A DNA stretch of 64,000 nucleotides from Ophiocordyceps camponoti-saundersi (nom. inval.) (lineage: Eukaryota > Ascomycota > Sordariomycetes > Hypocreales > Ophiocordycipitaceae), in assembly GCA_003339415.1 (NCBI GenBank), contig PDHQ01000185.1, positions 1-64,000 on the forward strand, read 5' to 3'. The translations under genes and the position numbers were made by a program. The notes under the pieces were generated by a model. That model was not told where the DNA came from. It saw only the letters and a list, made by a program, of their open reading frames with translations, and made no database searches. Positions 39,001 to 51,899 of the stretch are shown one piece after another (position 1 is the first letter of the stretch; each line of letters begins with the position of its first letter).

Positions 39001-42000
39001 TTATACCGCGGCGTTCCTACTCCCTCTAAAAAAGAGTATTTAGCTAGGACGCTTATGCGCTAGGGCGGTAATAAAATTAGAAATAAAAAAAAGCGAGCGT
39101 TTTAGCTTAACGCGCTTAATATTCCGTTATTACTTTAAGCGTAGTAAAATATTTAAAAGCCTTATAATAAGTTAAGATTAAAAATAGCTAGGGTATATTA
39201 TATAGCTTAGTAAACTACGCTTTAAGGTAGGAAATAATAATAAAAAGCTTCTTATTATAAATTATATAGTTTCACTTTACGGAAAGAAGTTTTTTAAAGT
39301 AATATATAACTAGCTAAAAGATATTATCCGCGCTAACTTAGGATAAATAGCCGCTTATAGCTTTACTAAAGTAATTAGCTTTTATTATTATATTATAATT
39401 AGGGTTTTACTAAGTAAGAATAAAAGCTAATATAAAAGTAAACTTAAGTATATTAAAAATAAGCTAGTATTTATTAGTCTAATAAAAAAGGGTGCCTTAC
39501 TTTATAAAACTAATAAGCGGGGCTATAAAGTTAGAGAATTAAGGTATAAAATTATAGTAAAAGTTAATAAACTTTAGAAAATTATAAACGCCTTAAATAT
39601 AAGTTAGCGCCTTTTATTTAAAAATAGTAAAAACTTTAATAAGGGTTAATCTTACCTTTTTACTAATATAGATAATAAACCTTAAGTATTTAACTTAATA
39701 AATAGCGAAGTTATATTTATTAAAGTTAAGGAAAAGCTTAGCTTAGCGGAGATATAATAATATAACGTATACTTTACGCTAATAGTTAAAACGTAAGCTA
39801 TATAAATAGATAAGAATATTATCTAAATATATTATAATAAAGTCCCTTAAGGAATCGCCTAAAGTAATATTAATATAATATTAAAATATAGTAAGCGCGC
39901 TTATAAAAATAAAAAAGTAAATAAGGTACTTAAAAAGGCTAAATTATATATAGAAAATAGTTAAGTATTTATCGCCTTTTATAATATATAGCTTATAAAA
40001 AATAGCGTAAATATTAAGCTTTATAAACTAATAAGCGCTAAAAAAGCTATAAAGTATCTCCTTAATAAAAGGAAGAGGGTATTAGTTTTACTTTATTACT
40101 TTATTTAAAATATAATAGTTAATATAAAAACGCTACCTATTATTAAGCTTTTTAATAAGTAGAATAAGGCTAGCGGCGGATAAAAAGCTAGCGCAGATTT
40201 ACCCTTTATTTATTAAGTTAGTAATTTATTTATAAATTTCTAAAAGATATTTATAAGGTATATTATAAAGCGGCCCCTAAAATAAAGGAGGTAAGGAGCT
40301 ATTAAGCTATTAGCGAAGCTAGATATAATAATTATAATTACTATAGTAAGGGGGTAAGATACTTACCTTCTCCTTATTAAAAAAGTTAGCGAAATCTAAC
40401 GCCTTAGGAGGTAAGGAGGGGGTCTTAGTTAGGGAGGATATAATAATATATAAAACGCGAGAAATATCCTATAAACTAATAATAAGGAACTAATAGCTTA
40501 TCTACTACTAGGACTTATATTAGATAAGGGCTATAAAAATAAAACTAAGGATAGCTATAATAAAGTAATTAACTTGCTAAGATTTAAAATAAAAGATAAC
40601 TAAGTTATTAGTAAAGTATATTATAACTTTTTACTTACTAAAATATAGCGAGATATTATTACGCGCTATTTAATAAGAGCTAAGAATTAAATTTTAAGTA
40701 AGGCTTAAGATTAAATATATTATAATAAGCGATTATTAACTATTAATATTAGCTATAAAGCGAATAAGGTAGTAGATAAATAAATATAGCTTAAAGTATA
40801 TATTATATTAGTAGCGTATTTATATTATAATATAAATTACTTATAAGCGAGGGAGGAGAATCCGCTTAAGCTAATAACGCTAAATAAAAAATTCGCTTAT
40901 AATAGCGTAATAATTATAGCTATTATCCGCTTATATAATAATAAAAAATATAGAATTTATAAATATAAGTAAAAAGAGAGAAGTTAATTTTATATTCCGA
41001 CTAATATCTATAAAATAATTATTTAATATTTTATAAGCTATAATACCGCGCGAATCCTCCCCTTATAGGAGATTTATTATAAAAGGGACTTATTTCCTTA
41101 GTTTAAAGTAAGGTCCTTCTCCTTCTTTATAATATTAGTAAAATAAACTAAAAATATTAAAAGTAAAGGGTTAAGCTTATACTTACGTAAGAAATAGCTA
41201 ATATTACTATAGCGGAGGTAATAGCTATTAATATATTATTTCGCGATTTTATTATTATTAACTTAAGCTGCTTAGTAATAGTTTTTACTATTATAGCTAG
41301 ACTAGCTGCGAAAAGGAGGACCGCTATACTTACTAAAATATAGCTAAGTGCTAGTTTAATATATATCCGTTATTAGAATATCTAAAGATAGCTTAAGAAT
41401 ATAAAATATAAGTATTTAGCTTTTATTTTTAAAGCGGAATAACTTAATATTTATAATAATAGCGCGGACTTATATAATAGTAATAATATACTTATTTAGG
41501 GGGATATTACGCCTTATATAATATTAGTAAAAGGCTAAAATAAGAGTATAATAAAAGCGTATAATTTTAATTTTATTAGCTTATTTAGTATTTTCTACTA
41601 AAGTAAGCTTAGCTTTAAAGTAAATAAGGAAATTAGAGAAAAACTTAAAAATACCTTATATAAGGTATTTTAGCTTTATTATAATAGTTTAGTATTAGTA
41701 AGGGTTAGCGAATATAATATTAAGGTAACTTAAGAAATAGTTAAAGTTATATTTATACTCGCCGCTTTACTTAAAAAATAAGGCTACTTTAACTTAGATA
41801 ATAAAAGAAAAATATTAATATAGGAATACTTATTAGTTATAAGCGTTACTAATAAAAGCTTAATTTACTTATAGCTTATAAAATATAAAAAAGCGTTATA
41901 TTAGAAAAAGATCCTTATTATTATTAAATAAGGACCTAATTAGTAATAGCTTATAATAAAAATATAACTATTATTACTTAAGTAATTATATAAACTTATA

Positions 42001-42050
42001 CTACTTTTTATAATTCTATAATTATAGCTTATTATTTTAAAAGCTAGGTA
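36100..42050 (+). pseudogene. Element D degenerate coding region, large unrecognised protein
   Basis: Near 36190-36225 a frame reads K-A-A-Y-x-x-Y-K-L-R-x-K-x-Y; if the Tyr codons were Cys, this is C-x2-C-x6-C, like the first half of a Zn(II)2Cys6 cluster. From about 38080 to 38960 and again from about 39530 to 40210 the + frames stay open for 200-290 codons with only former Gln/Trp stops. They give acidic, helix-rich protein after allowing Glu to Lys and Asp to Asn changes. Another readable stretch is about 40440-41150. I recognise no enzyme domain. Confidence 0.5.
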
Positions 42051-42109
42051 ATAATAGCTTATTAAGTATTAGCGTTATTTATAGTTAAAGTTAATTTATT
42101 ATTAAAGTC

Positions 42110-42348
42110 TAATATTTTAATACTCTTATATAAAGCTAACTTTAATAATATAAATTAACTTAGGAGGTTTTAAGGTATATATAATATATATATTTAAGGT
42201 TATAGTTTCTATATAACCTGCGCGCGGCCTACGCGCGGCGCTAACTAATCGTATACGCTTATATATACCCCGCGCCTATTATACGCGCGGACTTAACTAA
42301 GCACTCTTACGTGACTTAGCTATTTAGGCGTAGCCCGAATCCCTTATA
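42110..42348 (+). repeat. Element D right terminal repeat
   Basis: It matches 35463-35701 and contains GCGCGCGGCC and TACGCGCGGCGC. It has surviving CA and TG (AAGCACTC, ACGTGAC) where the left copy has TA forms, so the two repeats were mutated to different degrees. Confidence 0.85.
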
Positions 42349-43986
42349 TTATATTATTTATATAAGGCTTTATTTTACTCCGCGCTAAGGAAATTTATAC
42401 TAAAATTATAAAGTTTATAATTATTTATAATATTATTATATACTTTACTTTAATTTTACTTAGTAAAAAACCTAAAAGCTTTATTTTTTAATAATAACCT
42501 TAACTTAGTTTAAATTTTTTTAAATAATTTTTAAAATATATTAAGTAATACCTTTTTATTATATTAAGTTAAAGATTTTTATCCTTCTTATTAATATTTA
42601 CTTATCTTATTAAGCTACTTACAGCTATTAACTCTTATATATTAAAAAGTTTATAATTTTTATTTATTCTACTTTAAAAGAAATCTTTATATACTTTTAC
42701 TATTAATACTAAAGCTACTTTTAATTAGCTTATATACTTTTTAATACTTTTTAATCTTCCTTCGCTACTTAAGTATAAACTTTAAATATTTTCTAATAAT
42801 TTTATAAGTTTTTAAAAGCCCGCTTTTAGAAAGAATAGTTATTTTACTAATATTTTAAGAAAAGAAAGCTAAAGAAATATAGCTAATTTTATAAGTATTT
42901 TATTAATAAACCTTTTTAATTAAAGCTTAATATTACTTTAGCTATATATTAAAAATTTTTCAAAATTCTTTTATAGCGCCCTTATTTAACTTTATAATAA
43001 GTTAATTAGTTTTAATAAGTTTTTTTATATATATAATATTTTAATTATCTCTTTATTATATTATTTTTAAAATAATAAAGGGAATAAAATAGCTATTTAT
43101 TTAACTTTATATTATAAACTTATTATTAATAAAAAAGTATTTTTACTTTTATTCCTTATTAGCTTAATTTAAAATTAAAATAATTTTAATAAAGCTTTTA
43201 ATTATAAAGTTATTATAAGCTTTCTTATTTTATAAATTATTTATTTATAATATTTTTACTAATTTAACCTTTTTATTATTTTATAATATTTAAATATATT
43301 ATAATATTTAGGTATAATTAATTATAAGTAATAGTTTATAATATTTTTATTATATAATTATTATTATTTATTTTATACTTTACTTTTAGCTTTACTTTCC
43401 GCTTTACTTAGCTTTATTTTACCTTTCTACCCTTTTTCCGCCCTCGCTTCTTACCTTATCTTCCGCGCTTAATAATATTATTAATTTTTATAAGCTTATT
43501 TTTTAAGCTATTATTACTTTCCGCTATTTATTTTAATATAATTAATATAAACTTTATATAAGGGGATTTAAGTATTAATATAAGGTTTAGCTTTAGCTTT
43601 AACTTCTTTATTCTTTTTTCCGCCCCTATCTTCCTCTTTACTCCCTTTATTACCTCCGCGTACCTTTTTTTTTACTTTACTTTCCCCCTTTACTTTATTA
43701 TCTCCCCTTTTTTATATTACGTATTCTAATTAACTACTTAATATTAATATAATAAAAATTAGCGTTAAAGTTATTATTTTATCTTTTACTTTTATTTTTA
43801 GCTTTAGCTTCTATTAACTTAAGTTAAAAATACGCTTTATTTTATAAATATTAATAAGGATATATTTAAAATAATTAACTTTTATATAATTAGCTATTTT
43901 TTAATTTATATTTTATAATATTTAGTTAATATTATATAATAATTAAGTAATAGCAGATTAGATTTTATTTATTTTTATAAAAGTTC
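42349..43986. other. AT-rich fragment with a pyrimidine-rich low-complexity block
   Basis: A + strand frame between about 42830 and 43200 is moderately open, with Lys/Glu-rich then Ile/Phe-rich codons. From about 43370 to 43870 the strand is dominated by CTTTACTTT-like and TTCCGC repeats, a low-complexity block. No domain was recognised. It may continue the host element seen at 33206-35462, cut by element D. Confidence 0.4.
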
Positions 43987-46900
43987 TATTATAGTAAATA
44001 TAAAAGTAAGCTAAAGTAAAGTTATAATTAAAGCTATTAAGAAGAAGAAAAGAAAAAGAGAGAGAAGCCCTCTTTTTAAGCTAACTATATACCTTACGTA
44101 ATAACTAAACGCTATTAGGAAAACCTAAGCATATCCGCTATAAACCTCCTTATTTAGCTATAATTAGTTATAAACTAATCCCTTATATAGCCCCCTCCTT
44201 AAGCTAGCTAAGAAAGTAAAAGCGTAAAATAGAAAAGTTATATATTACTATATTAGCTAAATATTTTATATAATCCCTAGCTAATAGCTTAATAGCCTTT
44301 ATAAAGATAAGAATAAGAGGGCGGAAAAGCTTTTTATAATATATTAAAAGAAAAATTCTAATAAGCTTAAAATTATAATATTACTTAAAGTAAGGAAAGA
44401 TAAACTTATATATTAATAATAAAATTAACTTATATAGTTAGTGTATAAGATTTCGTAATATTATATTAGTTATAAGAGGCTTAGAGGATAACTTATATTA
44501 TAGTAAATAATAAAGTAAGCTAAATACTTATTATTATACGCTATTAATATTAGTTTATAATTTAAAGTATAATATAATTATAATATATACTTACTAGTAA
44601 GTTTATAAGCTTAAGCTAAATATAAACTATTTATATATAAAGTAATATATTAAAGCTAGAAATTACTTAAGCTATAATATTTAATGCGTGCCCCTTTTTC
44701 TTATTATTCCCCTTATTAAAATATTTTAAATTTATACTTAATTACCTTACTTTACTTATATATAGCTTTAACCTTAATACTTTTATTTACTTATAAAGCT
44801 TTAAATAATTATACTTAAAGTAACTAATCTAATTATAATAATAATAATATTATTATTTAATAATATTTAAAAGGTAAGAATTTATAAATATAATATCTAT
44901 TAGGTTAGCTATAAAAAAGGGCGGTAAATTAATTAGCGTATTAAAAATATTTTTAAAAATAAATATTTTATTAAAGTTTTAAAAAAGCTAGTAAAAGCTA
45001 TATATTTTATAAGCTAGTTTTTATAATTTAAGCGCTTTTATAGCTTCTTATATAGCTTAAATAAAAGTAAAATAATCTTAGTATAATTAGATTAATATAA
45101 TATATAATAATAATAATATTTATACGCTAATATACCTTATATAGCTTAGAACTATCTTATATATATTCTAAAAGAGGGAAAAAGTAAAAAGCTTAAAGTA
45201 AAACCCTCCTTTTAAGCGTTACTTTAGCTTTAAGTTAGACCCCGCCTATACCTAATACTTAATATATTTAATAAGTTAAGTATTAATAAGCGATTTAAAA
45301 GCCGATATTTCTCTTAAAGCAGACTTTATAATAATAAGAGTACGTATAAACTAAATCTAATATAAAGTTTATATAGCTTACTTATTCTTTTAGCTATTAT
45401 TATTATAATAAACTAAATCCTTATACTTAATTAAAGTAACTTTAATAATTTATTTAATTAAGGCCTTATTAGTATAATTTAAGAATATATAAAAGTTTTA
45501 TTATCTTATAATAAACTTTATAATAGCTAATTTTAAAAAAAAGTTAGATTATTATAATTAAACTATAAATAAATATAAAATTAAAGTTAAAAGAGGAGAT
45601 ATTATTATATTCGCTTTTTAGCGTTTCCGCCTTAGCTATTATTAGTTTTTAGTTAGCGCTAAAAAAGGAAAAGAGGCAATATATATAAAGTTTTAATTTA
45701 TAAACCTTTAAAGTTAAGTAGCTTATATATTTTTTACCTAATCTTATATTACTCTTATTTTAAAATTAAGTTAATTTTATTTAAGGTAGAGTTTTTAATA
45801 AAAAAAATAATAATATAATCTTTTTTTATAAGCTATAAAATAAGTAAACTTACTTTTTATATATAAAGCGGTAAAATATTTATTATATTATAATTTTATT
45901 ATATAATATTTAGTAATATATTTAAGTTAATAATATTTAAAATATTACTAAAGTTAAATTTTTAATATATATAATTTAATATTAAAGATTTTTATTTATA
46001 TTATTATATTTTTATTATAAATTTAATTTATATTTACTATATTATTAATAATAATTATTAATAAATTTTACTAAGTCCTTAAATAATATTTTTTTATATA
46101 TAATTATATTATTAAAACTTTATTTAATAACTTAATTTTTTTCTAAAAAGCTTCCTTATTATTTTATTATAAAGCTTAAGCTAATACTTTTTTTATAATA
46201 AAAGTATAATCTCCGCTAATTAAGTATATCTTTACTTCGAAAAAAATATAAAATTACTTTAAATTAAATTAAAGCTTATAAATAATATTTTAAAATATTA
46301 TTATAATATCGCTATTAAGTAATTTTTTTATTATAAAAGCTTAGCTTTACTTATAAAGTTTATAATTAATATTTATTATAATTACTTTAAGGCCTTAAAC
46401 TTAGAGCGGAGTAATAATAAAGTTAAAATAAATTATAAGCTATTATTTATATTATTTAAAAACTTATTTTTTAATAATTTTCTCCGGCGTTTTAGCTATA
46501 ATTATAGCTTATATTAGAGGAATTCCGCTCCCTCTAAAGTTATAGAAAAAAAAAGAAACTATAACTATAATAGCTAAGAAAATATTACTAACTAATAAAG
46601 TTAAAGTAAGGGGGGCGCCTCCCTAATCCTTTTTAAACTTTATTACTTATTTAATATTTAATAATTATTTATATAAAAATAAAGGTAATTCCTAAAATAA
46701 TTTTACTAATATTTACCTTAGCTTTTAATAAAATAATAAGTATAATAAACTTTTAAGTTTAAAATTACTATAATTTTAAGTAAGGCTATATTTTAAGTAA
46801 AAAATTTTTATAGTTATAATTAACTTATATAATATCGCCCTCCCTTTTAAAAATACTTTAAGCGTAGCTTACTATCGCTATAAGGTAATAAAGGGAGCAG

Positions 46901-47069
46901 AGTCTGCTTATAATATAAAAATAAGAAATCCGTATCTGCGTTATTATAAGCGCGGAATTTATAAAATATATAAAAGTTAGTTATTATATAAAAGTTAGAT
47001 TAGTATAATAGTTTAATATTAAAAAAGGTATATCTTTACTTTATAATATATTTTTTAAAAGACTTTAAT
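43987..47069 (-). mobile_element. L210 copy 2, reverse strand, interrupted by P copy 4 and truncated by chromovirus B
   Basis: 43987-44189 is the reverse complement of the L210 LTR, with its first ~20 bp rearranged. 44190-45101 matches the L210 interior in reverse (for example GAGGGCGGAAAAGC near 44310 and CTTATAAAGCTTTAAATAAT near 44790). After P copy 4 the match resumes at about 46995-47069 and is then cut by the chromovirus at 47070. The remaining half should lie beyond the window. Confidence 0.8.
45119..46978 (-). mobile_element. Element P, copy 4, intact length
   Basis: An uninterrupted copy of about 1.86 kb. It is flanked by TTAGATTAATATAAT (45087-45101) and TTAGATTAGTATAAT (46995-47009), a 15-bp target duplication with one transition. 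The ATATAATAATAATAAT run next to 45119 behaves as the tail of the element on the minus strand. This copy inserted into L210 copy 2, whereas L210 copy 1 inserted into P copy 3, so the two families were active in overlapping periods. Confidence 0.85.
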
Positions 47070-47717
47070 TAATATAGGACGTGTAATAATACCCTTATAA
47101 ATCGCCTAACCTCTTATAATATTTTACTAGGATTTCCCCCTTAGGATTTTACTCAGATTTCCCCTAGAAACTTTATTACCTTTACGCTTAGGAAATTACT
47201 AGGATTTCCTCTTAGGATTTCTCTATAATAACTCTTAGGATTTTACTAAGATTTCTTACTAAATTTAATATTAAAATATACTTTTAGAAATCTCCGGATT
47301 TTACTAGGAAATCCTTATATACTAGGAAATTACTATATATTAAGAAATCTCTAGATTTTACTAGGAAATCCCTATATACTAGGAAATTACCGCGTATTAG
47401 GAAATCTCCGTTTTACTAATATATATAGAAATTACCGTAAAATCCCTTTAAGTAAATATTTTTAAAATTATACTAAGAAATCTTTTTTAAGCTCCTAGCT
47501 ATAAATTAGCTTAATATTCCTTTAAGTAGAAATTTAAATTCTTTTATAATTATTATTTTAATTTTTAAATAACTTTTACTTATACTTATATTTTTTATAG
47601 TAGCTATTTTATAATCTTATAACTAGTAGCTAGCTTATCTCCTTTTCTATATATTATATTAAGTAGCTAGCTTAATATATACGCTTATTAGAAGATTATA
47701 TATATAAGCGTATAATA
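47070..47717 (+). repeat. Chromovirus B 5' LTR
   Basis: A 648-bp LTR, about 44 bp longer than the copy-A LTRs. The excess is largely one extra tandem unit around 47290-47410, where the block GATTTTACTAGGAAATCC...TACTAGGAAATTAC occurs twice in B and once in A. It also carries the GGAAATCC/GGATTTCC motif cluster. Confidence 0.88.
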
Positions 47718-47759
47718 ATTAGTAATAATTTTATATTATACTAACTTATAGATTTTTAG

Positions 47760-49200
47760 CTATTAAGGTAGTAAGTTAGACTTTAAATATTTTTATTAAT
47801 AAAATTTTATAAATATAGATTTTTAGCTTAGAAAAAAGCTTTATTATATTTATTATATTACCTTAGCTATATATTATTTCTTTACTTTTAAATTTCTTAA
47901 GGTAATTAAAGAAAAAGTTATAGCTAGGAAAAAAAAGCTTATATTTTTAATATTTATAAAAAAGTAAAGAAATTTTACTTTTTTAAAAGCGAATTCCCTT
48001 CTTTATAATATAGAGAAATAAAGCTAGTTAGAAAGTACTTACTATATTAGGATAATCCTTAAAAATTAAGTTACTTATTATAATTAATTATTTCCTAACT
48101 AATCTAAATATAGTTATAAACTATAATTAATTATTTAAATAAGTAAATTAACTAAGGTATATATTAAATAATATCCTTTACTTACTTAGAATTCCTTTAG
48201 AAAATTAGCTACTTTTTATTAAAGAATATTTTTAAACTATAAATAATACTAAAAGTAAAGGTAAATAACCCGCCTTATAAGAGGAAGATAGTAAAAATAC
48301 TAAGCTCCTTTCTTAAGATAAAGGTAAAAAAAAGGCTAAGTTCTCTTTACTAGATAAAGGTAAGAAAACTCTTACGCTATAAGAATCCTCTTTAAAAAGG
48401 GAACTATCTACCCTAAAGAAGAATATTTTAGGGAAATAATATTTTCCGGATCCTCTTATATTATTATTTAATTTAAAGAAACCTAAATTACCTTCCTTAG
48501 AAAAGGAAAAGATAGTATAAATAATTAATAAAATTTTTTATTTTTATTATATCTATCCTTAAAATTTAAATTTAAAGCTAGATAATAATCTATAATTATA
48601 TAACTAATTAAACTTATAAAAATTATCTAGATAATAAGTTTAGCTATAAGCTAAAAATATTAGATAATTTAAACTAGCTAGTATTTTTAATATTACCTTT
48701 AATTAAATTAAGGAAACTAATTAAACTATTATTTACTAAAATATTAACTAATTTATAAACGCTTTAAAATAAGTTATAGCTTAAAGCGAGGATTATATAA
48801 ATAAACTTATATAACTTATTCCCTTTTTTCTTAAAGGTTATATTATAAAATAGTATTCTAGAGATCTAGATTTATAAATTAAATTAGAACTTACTTTTCT
48901 TAATCTTAGAATCTAAGGATAGGTAAAAGCTTTATAAAAAAGGTTTACTATCTAACTTAATATTACCGCTCTTACTATATAAAAATAAAGCTTTATATCT
49001 TAAGATATACTCGCTAAAAAGGATTTATAATTATAAGTATTAAAAATAAAAAGAATAGCTTAAGTAGCTCTTTATCTTAAATAATCTATACTAATAATTA
49101 TCTTTTCTTAACTTAATATTTTTCTCTAAGAAACTTTCTAATAGCTAATTAGTAAAAATACTTTAGAAAACTAAGTATATAAATATAAATAACTTATTCT
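47760..49200 (+). pseudogene. Chromovirus B gag remnant
   Basis: This region precedes the RT and aligns with the Gag-like minus-strand frame of copy A (about 31740-30400). The frame is rich in Gln (as TAA/TAG), Lys and Ser. Gag would form the capsid around element RNA. I could not place a CCHC zinc knuckle with confidence. Confidence 0.55.
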
Positions 49201-50399
49201 AAATTTCTAAACTAAGCTAACTAAAGGAACTTAAGGTATTCTCTAAAATAACGTTACTTAATATATAGCTTTAGGTAGGTTACCCTAATAAAAATATAAA
49301 GTAAATAATCTTAAGGAGAAATCCCCGTAAAATCTAAACCGCTAACTAAAATATAAATTAAATAACTCCTTTATAAAACTAATAGATAATACCTAGAAAC
49401 TTTTTAATAAAAATATTAAGTTTAAAATAAAAATAAAGTAGCTTTTCCCTAAGAAAAATAAAGTAAGCTTAAAAGGTAATCTTATTTTTATTAACCTTAC
49501 TTATAAACTCGTAGATTAAGACTCTAATATAAACGGAGTTTTTATTATCTTTTCGGAAATATATAATATTATCCTTAATATTATAAAATAGCCCTTAGAA
49601 AGCGAAGATAACTCCTCCGAAATATCTAAGAATAAATAACTAGCTAATAACTTATATTATCTTATTTTAAATCTTAAAAAATATAAAATAAAACCTCTTA
49701 ATATTATTAGAAACCTCTTTCCTAAAAACCTTCTTATTATCGAAGCTATTTTATAAATAACTAATTTCCCTCTAAAATAAGTTTCTTATTTCTCTTATAT
49801 AAAGATTTTAGTATTTAGTAAAAATAGACTTTTTAATATTATAGAAATATATATTAATATTAAAGTAAATAGATCCCTTATTAGGAAAAACTTACTTAAT
49901 AAGTTTAATAACGTTAACTATAATCTAATAATAATTTAAAGCTTAAATAATATTAGATTAGCCTTAACTTATAGTTAAGCTATTTTTACTTTATATATTA
50001 TTAGTAAAATCGACGGTAAGTTTTACCTTAGTAAGTTTAAAGCTAGCGCTTAGGTTATTAAGTATTTTCTTATTAGAGTTTTATTAGGATAAGGATTCTT
50101 AATCTTTTATAAAATCGATATTCTTAACTTTTAATAAAAGCTTTAAATTTAACTTTACGGAGGAATATATATCGAATACTATTTTACTTATAAAGGACTA
50201 GCTATTTATAAATATATAATAGCTATTTTAGTAATAATAATCCCTCCTCTTTTAATAGGTATAATTCTAATACTAATTAAAAATCCTCTTAAGAATCGTA
50301 ATTTTATTTTCTTTCCTAACTTTTATTTTCTTTTTAGTTTAATTATTTATAATTACTTTTATTTAACTATTTTTAACTTAAGTAATAAGCTAATCTTTT

Positions 50400-51110
50400 T
50401 TAAATAAAAAGAAAAAGTTAATATAATATTAAATCTTATTAATTAATTCTTTTTTATTATCTTTTAATAAATTATAAAAAAGGACTCCTTAGATAACCCT
50501 AATAAGCGTTCGATATTAGACTTTTTTTTAAACTAGATAATATTATTTAATAAAACTAATACTAACTTACCTCCTATTAATATTTTAGATTTTAGCTAAC
50601 TATACCGATTAGGTATTTTTAAAATACCCGATATCTTAGAAATTAAGGGAGAGTACGGCGTTAGAATTTATACTCTAAATCCTTAATTATTCGGAAAAGT
50701 AAAGTAGCTATATAATTCCTTTCCGAAACTATAAGAAGATACTAAACTAATTAATTTGCCCTCGGAATATTATCTAAAAATCCCCCTTATTAATAATTAG
50801 CATAAGAAAAAACTTAGTTTACGTCCTTACTTACTAAATAAACCTAATTAGGATTTCCTTAATAAAAAATATAATAATATATATTTATAAGGTAAAATAA
50901 AATAAGCGCTTAAAGCTTTATTTTTCGCTAGCTTATATTTTATTATTTAGAGAAAAGGTAAACCTTATATTATAAATAACTTATAAGCTTTAAATAGCGT
51001 AGCTATTTCTAATATATATCTAATACCTTTTCCTTAAAATATAAATTATAAATTAGTAAGTAAAAAGGTTATTTTTACTATTAATATTTAAAGCTTCTTC
51101 TATTAGTTTC
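50400..51110 (+). pseudogene. Chromovirus B RT, N-terminal half
   Basis: Near 50920-51110 the frame reads a Ty3/Gypsy RT fingers region (A-S-S-x-F-I-x-x-R-K-G-K-P like, then N-x-x-P-I-P-F-P). It ends in motif A (F-T-I-N-I-x-S-F-F) at 51074-51110, with the catalytic Asp reading Asn. The coding frame is then broken by element C inside motif A. The continuation starts at 58415. Confidence 0.8.
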
Positions 51111-51411
51111 TATTAAGTAATCTTTACACGTATATATAGGTAAGAGAAAGTAAAGGTAACTTAAATTAAGTATAATTAAAGATAGATACCTTTCCTTTAT
51201 CGTATAAGGAAAAGCGGCTATATAGCTAGATAATACTCTACTTCTATACCCTCCTTTTTCTTATCTAAGCTACCTCCTACCTCCTAAGTTATACGAGGCA
51301 CGATTTAAGTAGTAATATATATTTCGTTAGAGGCTTCCTTATATCCGTGCTATCCTCTATATATATATCGTATAGTAAATATAAAAAGGTATAGAAAGAT
51401 AATATCTAATA
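51111..51411 (+). repeat. Element C 5' LTR
   Basis: It starts TATTAAGTAATC and ends AATATCTAATA. It contains ATATATCGTATAGTAAATAT near its right end and a CTACCTCCTACCTCC stretch. It keeps CACG words (TTTACACG, GGCACG) that are TA forms in the 3' LTR. Confidence 0.92.
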
Positions 51412-51820
51412 CTTACCTTTTTTCTTTTTATAAAAAGATATACTAAATAAAAAGGTATTATACGAAGAAAAAACTTTATTTTCTTAAAAGGTAGATATTT
51501 TTAAAAAAAAATAATCGTACGATATTAAATAAGTATATAATCGAAAAAAATCTCTAAAAGTAAATAACGCTTATAATACTATAGTAAAAAAAGATAAAAA
51601 AAATAAGCTATTAGCTAAAAAATAAAAATTAGGTTATTATATAATCTAACTTATAATATATTTTTATAAAGTTTTATTATAAAGGTTTTTTATAATTATA
51701 ATATTAAGAAAAATAAGTAGAAAACTAACTTTCTATAACTTTATATTAAAAATACTAAAAAATATTATAAAAAATAGGAATTAAAAATCGGATTCTGCCG
51801 CCTTTTACCGCCTTTAGAGA

Positions 51821-51892
51821 GGTATAAAAACCCCTCCTCGCTCCCTCTCTCTCTCTTTATTTTTCTTTTCCTTTTTTTTTCTTTTTTTTTAA
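51821..51892 (+). promoter_or_regulatory. TATA-like box and CT-rich leader in element C
   Basis: GGTATAAAAACCCC is followed by CTCCTCGCTCCCTCTCTCTC and a long T/C tract to about 51892. The position, 410 bp inside the 5' LTR and just before the coding region, looks like a promoter plus pyrimidine-rich transcription start. Normally the LTR supplies this. Activity cannot be judged from sequence. Confidence 0.4.
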
Positions 51893-51899
51893 GCTAATT

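Larger units (their letters stand above)
35463..42348 (+). mobile_element. 6.9-kb direct-repeat-bounded element D with large unknown ORF
   Basis: Direct repeats of about 240 bp (35463-35701, 42110-42348) bound a 6.4-kb interior. The repeats have TA...TA ends, but I could not find a matching target duplication, and weak similarity may extend a few bases beyond. The interior has a TATA-like and pyrimidine-rich leader, then + strand frames over more than 4 kb. No RT Y-x-D-D, integrase or transposase signature was recognised, so calling it an LTR retrotransposon rests only on the repeats. Confidence 0.65.

Noticed and set aside
35463..42348. Element D as a Starship or Crypton with a tyrosine recombinase
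   Set aside because: No R...H-x-x-R...Y set could be placed; the direct terminal repeats also argue against it.
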